Program-made: the position numbers and the translations under genes | Source of the DNA: Dactylonectria macrodidyma | Lineage: Eukaryota; Ascomycota; Sordariomycetes; Hypocreales; Nectriaceae | DNA: 64,000 bases | Assembly: GCA_020744425.1 (NCBI GenBank) | Contig: JAGMUV010000042.1 | Location: 1 to 64,000 of the forward strand | Reading direction: 5' to 3' | In this document: in pieces, positions 56,305-64,000 of the stretch | Position numbering within the stretch: position 1 is the stretch's first letter | Layout: the number at the start of each line of letters is the position of its first letter | The notes under the pieces: generated by a model | What the model saw: only the letters and a program-made list of their open reading frames with translations | Told to the model about the DNA's origin: nothing | Databases searched by the model: none

Positions 56305-58128
56305 TAATCCCTCCTACTACCAGTACTTTACAACCAGCTCCTACTTTAGCTTCATTTAGTAAAGTAGTTAAAGGTAGCCTTGAGAAGAGAAAAGTTACAG
56401 CACTAGACATTATTTCTAAGGCTGCTCAGCTCTAGATTCTAAGTATAGCTAAGTCAGAGGATATAAGCTTAAGAACTGACTTTATATTTAGCAGCTAAGT
56501 CAGCTGGATAAGGAGAAGAAGGAGAAAGATAAGTAGGAAAATGAGACAATTAAAAAGTGCCAGTTCCAATCCAGCTGCTACATAATGCCACATGTTATTA
56601 TAAATAGAATTAAAATACATTCTGCTAGTTTACTGCAGACTTATTACTGTAAGTGCATTTTCTATGCCGCCTCCAAAAATCAAGAAATTTAAGCTGAGGC
56701 GTTCCAGAAGTGCAAATGTGAAAACGAACTTGTATCAGCCGCAAGCAAGCCACCTCCTCCTAACCAGCTGCACACCGCTATGTTGATTGACCAGATCTCA
56801 CAACCAGCCTTAGGTTCAAAGAGCAAGCTTGACAAAGGCGTTTAATAGCAGATTGCGCTACCAAAAGCCACAGCGCGGCAGTGACGGGTGATGCCTAGGT
56901 GTGGTCAGCAGCCACAGCGTCTTACTCTGCTGGGATAATGTGAGATGTTCGGCTGTCATTGGTTCCTCCGCTTTCCGTAATACCAAGGAGGTGTAACATC
57001 GAAGCAACAGTCTCGACGCTCCTCAGCCCCCACAGGCGTCCCAGGGCAGCCATGGGGTATTAGATGCGATTTTCATTTTTACAGTAGAAACGGAAAAACC
57101 CTTACAGTCCAAAAAACATGGCTGGCAAGCTTTACCCTGGCAAGCAAATCAGCTAACACCAATGCCTTCGAAATCCCTGTGACGCGCAAACTGCTACTCC
57201 TTTCCAAACTACCTTAAGGCGCTCTCTGAGCAGCTTTAGCCACGAAGTTGGGTATATAATGCAAGGGGGGCTATATACTATCAATGCAGGTTCAACATAA
57301 TGCTATGTGCATAAGGCATCATTCGCGGGCTTAGGCCGTAATTTTGTGCGAGATAACCTTGTTCACATAATCTCATTAAACTTTAATAGCTCAATATTGT
57401 GCATGTCCTTCACAGCTTGGAAGAATGCCTTGCTGTTTGCTGAGGATATTGGTGTAGTTAGCTAAGTCACCTATTGGCTGAAGAATGTGCAGGAGGTGGC
57501 TGCACAGCCAGGCTGGGTTTACGATGGTGTCCGCCACCTCAGTCCCAGTGCAATATATATAGATATATATGTCGCCTATACAATTGACTATTCCAGCCGT
57601 ACGCCACCACCGGCTGGAATAGTCATGGGGTTGACGGTTCAAGGCAGCAACTCATACGCCTCGCGCCACCAAATTTGTCCAACCAATAACTTTACAGTCC
57701 AGAGCTTTTACCTGCATTCCCGCGTTCGAGAAGACCATGCTTCTTCTCGTCTGCTGACTCTGTGGTGGCTTTTTATTTTAGGCTGGGCTTTCAGCTGGTG
57801 CTCAGCCCCACGACAACTGTGTTATATGTAGCCTTAATACTTCTAATAATAATTCAGCCCTATGACTGGGGTTGCAGGGGAACAATGCAGCGACGGAATG
57901 GCGCATAGCGGTAGCAGCACTAGGCTTGCTAACGACTATCGCCCGACTCTACCAGGCTTCGTGACGGCGGTGGCTTGGCTACTGCGTCACTTAATATAGC
58001 TAGAAGTAGGCGAAGAAGTTTGTATGAGGACGGCATTCATCGTAGACAAAGGCGAAGAGAAAGCCTGTGAATTTGACACCCTCTCCATGACTGTTGCAGT
58101 TTTGTACTTTTCAGCGTGTTGCTCTTAG
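56305..58128. other. Intergenic, decayed sequence then promoter of astacin gene
   Basis: 56310-56480 reads on the plus strand as SLEKRKVTALDIISKAAQL with a stop, and 56664 onward as MPPPKIKKFKLRRSRS. This may be the end of a dead transposon ORF, family unknown. A 13-bp hairpin lies at 57586-57624. No supported gene. Confidence 0.4.
57586..57624. repeat. 13-bp perfect inverted repeat
   Basis: GACTATTCCAGCC (57586-57598) and its exact complement GGCTGGAATAGTC (57612-57624) are separated by 13 bases. No T-run follows, so a terminator is not implied. Confidence 0.8.
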
Positions 58129-58135
58129 TATAAAT
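58129..58135 (+). promoter_or_regulatory. Candidate TATA box of astacin gene
   Basis: TATAAAT lies 112 bp upstream of ATG 58247, followed by an AC/TC-rich leader. Positional evidence only. Confidence 0.4.
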
Positions 58136-58246
58136 CATGTCGAACCCCCACCTCATCTACCGGGATCATTATTATAAGTATCATCATCTTCATCGTTAAC
58201 AACAATCGTAGAGTGCAGAAGCAATCGCCTTAGGTGATTTACAAAG

Positions 58247-59853
58247 ATGCGTTCTTTTCTATCAGCAATTTTCATACTCTCGCTGGCTCTCCTCTGCGCT
58301 GCTCAAAATGGCACTGGACACGGTAACCTCACATTTAACCCCCTCGATTTCCCCAGACCAGATTACAACCTCACCACCGTCGATATACAGTATCAGGTGT
58401 GGACTGGTTGTGGTTCTGCAGATAACTTAACCACAGTCAACAGGCGTGTTTCCTACATCGTTTTTGATGGTCTCGCCATTGTCGATGGTGACGTTGTTTA
58501 CGGGACCGAGGATGATATTCTGCAAGATATCGTATATCCTCACGAGTCAAGAAGCGAAGAACTTGGCCTAAACAAGCGTGCTCTGTCTATAAAGAGCCCC
58601 AATGCAAGATGGCCGAGCGCGAGGATCCCCTATGCCTGGGGTAACGTCGTACCACCAGAGGAACCCGACCCCCCGGCGGTTCCCCTACCGCCAGTGACAC
58701 CCGCAGAGGTTGCATCGAGAAAGATAGCTTTCCAAAAAGCTGCACAGGTCTGGATGGACAAGCTGCCATGGCTAAATATTGAGCTGGTACCTGGTCCCTT
58801 TGATGAGAGTGCAATGCCAGCAGAAGGTATTAGAGTGGATTTTATTCCCGGAGGCGTTTCTTGGTCACCTGTTGGCCGTGCCCCTACGCAGCCGGAGAGT
58901 GTGATCTCTATCGGGTATGAAAGCCAATACGTCTATGTTCATGAACTGGGTCACTGTAAGTAAAACGAATGAGTGAGTTATCGAAATGAGTCCAGCACTA
59001 ACATCGACATCCAGCTCTTGGACTACATCACGAGCAGCAGCGGCCAGACAGAAACGAGTACTTTGATTTGGACTGCTCAAAAATCGCCAAATCGCCAGAA
59101 GGGGACGTGGCAAAGTGCGACAGTCCCTGCCAAGGCTGGGGTTGTCAATTTGAATCCTACAGCGATCCCGCCGTCTTCAACCACGAAGGGCCCTACGATA
59201 CTTCGTCCATCATGCACTACGGTGAGGCAGCTTTCGCTGCCGACTGGCAGGACCCAGCTTTGGTCGGTATCAAAGGTGTGCGTGTCACCACTGGCGACAA
59301 GCCGAGCCTCATGGACGCCGTCCGCGTGTGCGAGATGTATGCTAACCAGTGCAATGGCATCTGCGGCGACGGCATCTACGCCCCTGGGAATGGTGAGGAG
59401 TGCGACCCCGGCTGCGAAGGAATTGAGACCACCACCTGTACAGCAGACTGCAAAACGAAGCCAGTGTGTGGAAACGGCCTTGTCGAGACGGGAGAGGAAT
59501 GTGACGACGGTCCTGGAGGCAGCGATACCTGCAGCACCACATGCAAGACAATAACTTGTATCGAAACCTGCAACCCGGACCCCAACTTCAACGGCTGTGA
59601 CATCACCACGAGCTGCATCTCCCTCGAAGGCCCAGTAGCGCCGGCGAACCAGGGCAAACACTATTGCGCCTGCCGTCATGGCTACAAGGCACCGGACGGC
59701 GTCGATCAGATGAGACTACCGTGGTATTCGCCAATTTCACAGGAGGGACGCGTTTTTGTACCTCCAGGTCAAGCGTGCGACGAGCTGTGCGACGACTGGA
59801 CGCTTGGAAAAGATGGGTGCAAGGAGGTTGCGGAGCGTCCGCTGTGTTATTAA
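58247..59853 (+). CDS. Secreted astacin-family (M12A) metalloprotease with Cys-rich repeats
   Basis: Two exons, 58247-58955 and 59015-59853, are joined over a 59-nt intron (GTAAGT, CTAAC branch, CCAG) to 515 aa. The intron cuts the active site: HELGH before it and SLGLHHEQQRPDRNEY after it restore HExxHxxGxxHExxRPDR, with three zinc-binding His and the catalytic Glu. The Met-turn is SSIMHYGE. The N-terminus is a signal peptide (FLSAIFILSLALLCAA) and a prodomain of about 110 residues; NKRA is a likely processing point. After the protease domain come Cys-rich modules: CGDGIYAPGNGEECDPGC and CGNGLVETGEECDDG, which match the Myxococcus-type Cys-rich repeat (CGNGxxExGEECDDG), then an EGF-like part (HYCACRHGYKAPDG). 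Extracellular protein cleavage is expected. A solo LTR starts 37 bp after the stop. Confidence 0.93.
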
Positions 59854-59889
59854 AGCTTACATTAGGGGTAGAACGCGTTTTGTTTCTCG

Positions 59890-60272
59890 TGTGACGATCG
59901 GTACACTGCCCTGGGCTCGTGAGTCTAGGGTAGGCTGGGAACCGAATCTAAGGGTTTATATAATAATGAATCAAGCGTATCGTACTTAAATAAGGTCAGT
60001 CACGTCTGGTAATAGTAGAGTCTGAGGTACTTAATGTAACTAAGTGTTATTAATAGCTGAGGAGCTGCCTATATTAAATGTGCACTCTTCAGTTAACTAT
60101 ATACTAGGTGGACCGCCGTCCTGCCCGGGGGACCGCTATCGGTCCTGGACCGTCGCCGTCGGTCCTGGTGGGGCGTCGGTCCCGGGGTGGGGCTATGCCA
60201 TTAGTCTGAACCAGATGCGGGTCCCATCGTTCTGCCGTTCCTGACCGCCTGGTGGGAACCTAGGCCGTGACA
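59890..60272. repeat. Solo LTR, 383 bp, TSD TCTCG, little RIP damage
   Basis: Starts TGTGACGATCGG and ends TAGGCCGTGACA, so its ends match the chromovirus LTR while the middle differs. The 5-bp duplication TCTCG lies at 59885-59889 and 60273-60277. The internal part 60110-60190 is GC-rich with several GGTCC/GGACCG runs. A RIP-mutated partial copy of the same family is at 52531. Confidence 0.93.
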
Positions 60273-60277
60273 TCTCG

Positions 60278-60919
60278 AGTTTGTAGCTTTGGCGTAATGT
60301 CCCCGCTGGTATATCATAACAGCGCTGCACACAATTCAATTCAATCCAAGTCGACCCTTTAACTTGGATTGCCTTGAGCAGTAAAGCCCAGGACTGGCTT
60401 AAATTGAATTACCTTAAATGAATTGCAAGCTGAACAGGGGTCTAGGGCTTGGTAAGCAAAATTGCTAGTAGCGATCTCCTTTCTGCCTTATGTTATTATA
60501 GAACGCTATATTAAGAAGTAAAAAGGAGAAAAAAAGATAACCTACTTAGGGTTTAAACATAAGTCTTCTAATAGTATTACTTACTATCTTCTTAAAGCTG
60601 CTTTAAATAGAGAATAGCTTATTTAATATAAGCTAGATATTATATTATTAAATTAGAGGCAGTTACTAATACCTAAAAGTACTTTATATAGTTATATAAA
60701 GCTTATATTAGTATTAATGCTTATTTTCTATCTTTTTTATTGTTTTAAATACTAAAGGAATAGCTTAAAGTTATATAAAAGTGTTAAAGCTAGTTTTTTA
60801 AGTATTAAGCTGCTTTAAGTATTATTAGCCTTATTAATAGCCTTTATTATATTATTATAAGCTTTATTTAACTAAAAGTATACTTATAGTATGTTATTAT
60901 TATTAAATTAGTAAAGATA
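60278..60919. other. Transition into AT-rich block
   Basis: Mixed composition up to about 60480, then strongly AT-rich with no ORF. It probably consists of RIP-damaged repeats, but no motif could be read. Confidence 0.45.
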
Positions 60920-61344
60920 ACGTACTTAATAAGCGAGCGCTGCAGACAAGCGAGCACCGCACCTATACTATATACTTAAAACTCTGAATCTTAAATTTTC
61001 TAAAATAGGCTATATAGCTTTAAGATTTTTAAAAAATTAATTTTAAATATTTAATTAAAAAGTTAATAAACTAGTATTTTTTTTAGACTTTTTAAAAAAT
61101 TATTAAACTAGTTATAAATAAAAATAGTAAAATAGATAGTACGAATTTTATATTACTAGCGCTATAAATATATATAATCTAAAAGAATTCTTAAAAATAA
61201 TATATTTTCTAAATAAGCTAGGTTAAAAATCTTATCTATTTTAGGCTTAGTTTAGATTTTTAAGAATTTTCTTAAAATTATAATTTAAGGTGAAAATCTT
61301 ATTACGGCGCTCGCTTGTCTGTAGCGCTCGCTTATTAAGTACGT
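60920..61344. mobile_element. MITE-like element, 40-bp terminal inverted repeats, TA target
   Basis: The left end (60920-60959) begins ACGTACTTAATAAGCGAGCG and the right end (61305-61344) is its inverted copy, 38 of 40 positions matching, both differences being transitions. A TA dinucleotide flanks each side (60918-60919, 61345-61346), as for Tc1/mariner-superfamily elements. The 345-bp core is AT-rich and has no coding capacity, so the element is non-autonomous. Confidence 0.85.
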
Positions 61345-61346
61345 TA

Positions 61347-62039
61347 TTTAAAGTAAGTTAATTTAATTATAGAAATAGGTTCTACTAGTTATACTATTAT
61401 TAAATAGGATCCTAAACTTTCTATTAATTAAGCTAAAAGTACTTAGTAAGCTTACTACTAATATATACTATTACTTTAACTTATTTTTAATAAAGTCAGA
61501 AGGCCAGGCGTCTGTCATCGTATGGTTAATTGTGATATCGTGATAAAGATGGTTGTGCTAGACAAGATAATGCAACGCCGTCAGAACTTTGTCCTTTTAA
61601 ATGCGTAAGAACGGTTTCACAGTGGGTCTCCTAAAGTTACTGTTGAAATCTGCAAAATAGGAGCCCCATACAGATTGCATGGATTAATGTGCGTTATAGC
61701 TACTAACAGTTATGACACATTTTCCCGTACCCCGCTTTCTATAATACCTTTACTAAAATCATCATTAGCTTCAATAGCCCATTGCACTACCAATTTAAGC
61801 CAGAATGGTGTCGCAGATATATCATTCTCTTTATACGAAGACGAGGATTGTTTAGAGGTATAATTCGGGCATTTCTACTATTAACATTGCATGCAAAGAG
61901 GGAGTTATACAGTATGCGATTTATAGCATCATCTAGTAGTACTAAGATTAATAGAGTGGTTATAACTAACCTAGGTGCGGCTGCTCGCATAAGCTAGAAG
62001 ACTGGGAGAAGAGACGTATTTTATATATAATAAGGTAAG
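61347..62039. other. Spacer before second chromovirus copy
   Basis: Short frames at 61675-61863 plus and 61787-61990 minus are open but show no domain. No gene is called. Confidence 0.45.
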
Positions 62040-64000
62040 TGTAACAGTCAGGCTTATACTAGGGCTCTAGGGTAGGTCCAAGGCGTATAGTATTTATAAT
62101 CTAGTGGATTAGGACGTTATAATAAGCAATATAAGTTACAGTCTAGTAATAGTAAAATAGTAGATTTAATATAACTAAGTGTATTAATAGCTAGTAAAGC
62201 TATCCTTATAAAAGTGCTAAATGAATATACTTATATACTAAAGTAGTCCTAATAGTCTTAGTAGTCTTATAAAAAGTCTTATTATTAAGACTAATAATAT
62301 TATTAATAAGACAGTCAGTTTTATTAATAAGAATTATAAGTAGGTTATTAAGACTTAGTCCTTTTATATAGCGGGTTATTCTAATAGTAATAAGGAAAAA
62401 GTAAGTATATTATAGTTTTATTAGTTATAACTGCTTAGTTTTAACTTAGGTTATAATATAATATCTCCCCTCTTATTAGTTATATTCTTATAGCTATCTT
62501 TAAGACTGTTTCTTATATATCTATTAGTATATTCTTAACTTACTTCTTTAAATATTCTTATTATAATACTAATAAAATGAATAGCTATATAACTAAAACT
62601 AAAACTCTGTTTATTAAGAAATAGAGGAATTCTACTAAATCTTATTATATTTAAATCTTATTTATTAAAGAGTTTAATTATAATATTATACCTTATTTCT
62701 TCTACTTAATAAAAGGGTTTTATTATTATATTATAATAATATAAAACTATTATTTAAAGTATATTTATTATAGTAAAACTTATAATATATTAAGTATTTT
62801 AATAGTTATTAGTATATATACTAATATTTTTTCTATATTTCTGAATTCTAATAAAAGAAATAGTAAATCGTATTATTATAAAGAAGTGTTATATTAAGTA
62901 TGAAGAGGAGGCTACTAAAGAGGCCCTCTTAAGGTTTTATAAAGCGCTTAAGGCTACTTAAAAAGAGATTATAAATAGTTTGGATTATTTAGCTTACTTA
63001 TAAAAATAGTAAAACTAGGTAATTTCTTATAGAGAAGAGCTTATTTAATATAATATTCATTTATTAAATAAATTAAATACTATAAAGTATATAAATTCAA
63101 AGGTTATTATTACTATATAGTCTTTAATTTATACTAACCTTATTAATTAGAATTCTTTAGACTTAGGCGATTTTCTTTTATTTACTTTTAGTATTATTAA
63201 TAAAAGTCTTTTAGTAAGTACTATATATAAATAAGGTTTTTAATAGGTTTTTATTAATTATTACTTTTAAAGTAGTTCTTCTATTTAATAAAGTATTTAA
63301 TCTTATTATTAACTTATTATATATTAATAATTCTTTTAACTTTATATTCTTTTAGTCCTTTAATTTTAGTTTTATATTTATTACTTGTAAAGGCTATAGC
63401 AGTGGAAGGAGTGGAAGGAGTAGAAGGTTATTAGTGGAACTCGGCGATTGTGGGTCAAGGAATTGACCAATCAGAAAAGGGATTGAAGATTCAGAAAGAG
63501 CAGGGAAAGACGATTAGAAAGGTAGTCAGTTTGAAGTGATTGGTTGAGAAATGCATGTATTGATAATGATAATCCTACTGGACTGGCTAGAGAAAAGCCC
63601 CAGCTTTATAGAGAGATTGCTGTCCGGTCACATGTCCAATCTAACAGGGAATTTGGACAATTTGTCATAGTAAAACCGGGTAAGACGTGTCCCGAGTTTT
63701 AGGACTGTTGGACGTATGTCTGATGCTTGAACTCTAACCTTATTAAAGGTTCTTATTATAGATGTCTTTTGTAGTTATAGTATAAGGAAGATAGGCTTTC
63801 TGAGGCATATTATATACTATTATAAAGCTAAAAATCAGGAGATTTTAAATATATTATTTATATTCTTATTTAATAGGAGTTAAGAGAGATATTTCCTTAT
63901 TAGTTATATATTTTATATATAAGGGCTTTATATTACTATACTTAGTATAAATTGTATTTTTTATAGTCTTAAAGAGTAAGATATAGAAGATTAAGTAAAG
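62040..64000 (-). mobile_element. Second chromovirus copy, cut by window end
   Basis: The LTR (62040-62458) aligns with the 6354-6769 LTR at both ends but has a diverged middle (about 62240-62400). The purine tract and internal sequence follow as in the first copy. The antisense reading frame (ATG at 62577, coiled-coil KYEEEATKEALLRFYKALKA near 62890-62960) and the decayed chromodomain (about 63245-63370) are in the same order. Coding direction is minus; the rest lies beyond 64000. A solo LTR interrupts it at 63386-63932, after which the match resumes (ATAGTCTTAAAGAGTAAGAT). Confidence 0.88.
63386..63932. repeat. Solo LTR, 547 bp, nested in the chromovirus, TSD TTACT
   Basis: Starts TGTAAAGGC and ends GCTTTATA (from CTTTACA by one transition). 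The duplication TTACT flanks it (63381-63385 and 63933-63937), and the undisturbed site is seen in the first chromovirus copy near 7740. The left two thirds (to about 63740) have ordinary base composition, whereas the right third is as AT-rich as the host element. It belongs to a third LTR family in this window. Confidence 0.85.

Overview
The window looks like a chromosome segment of a filamentous ascomycete (Pezizomycotina). Short 50-90 nt spliceosomal introns with fungal branch sites interrupt most genes. Several families are fungus-typical: Zn2Cys6 regulator, DUF7703-type membrane proteins, a DUF7708-type STAND-like protein, pogo/Fot1-type transposase. The repeats carry heavy C-to-T/G-to-A damage of the repeat-induced point mutation (RIP) type, with many CAG-to-TAG stops. 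I saw no tRNA, rRNA or CRISPR. || Layout: 1-15.4 kb is an AT-rich, gene-poor block. It holds a badly mutated minus-strand retroelement relic (about 0.4-5.3 kb) and one full-length Ty3/gypsy chromovirus (6354-14609, two 416-bp LTRs, TSD TCTGG, coding on the minus strand) with an extra antisense reading frame between the chromodomain and the 3' LTR. 15.4-60 kb is the genic part. 60.3-64 kb is AT-rich again, with a MITE and the start of a second chromovirus copy into which a solo LTR has inserted. || Genes in order: a 287-aa protein of unrecognised family (minus) divergent from a TPR-CHAT protease-like protein (plus); a flavin-containing monooxygenase; two divergent paralogous DUF7703-like membrane proteins; a secreted PAN/Apple-like protein with a frameshift; a DUF3176-like fragment; a large AAA+ ATPase; a DUF7708/NACHT-like STAND protein; then an SMP-30-like secreted beta-propeller, a dienelactone hydrolase and a Zn2Cys6 regulator that may form a small catabolic or secondary-metabolism group; a small secreted protein broken by one TAG; a relic pogo transposase; and an astacin metalloprotease with bacterial-type Cys-rich repeats. 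|| Best candidate for an undescribed system: the divergent pair at 16340-21162. Fungal CHAT proteases are known to sit beside genes for cell-death executioners (gasdermin-like proteins), so the 287-aa partner may be a CHAT substrate or effector. That link is inference from gene arrangement; I did not recognise the partner's fold. || Protein models were spliced by eye; each multi-exon model was checked for reading phase. Several six-frame starts used non-ATG codons and were moved to ATG.
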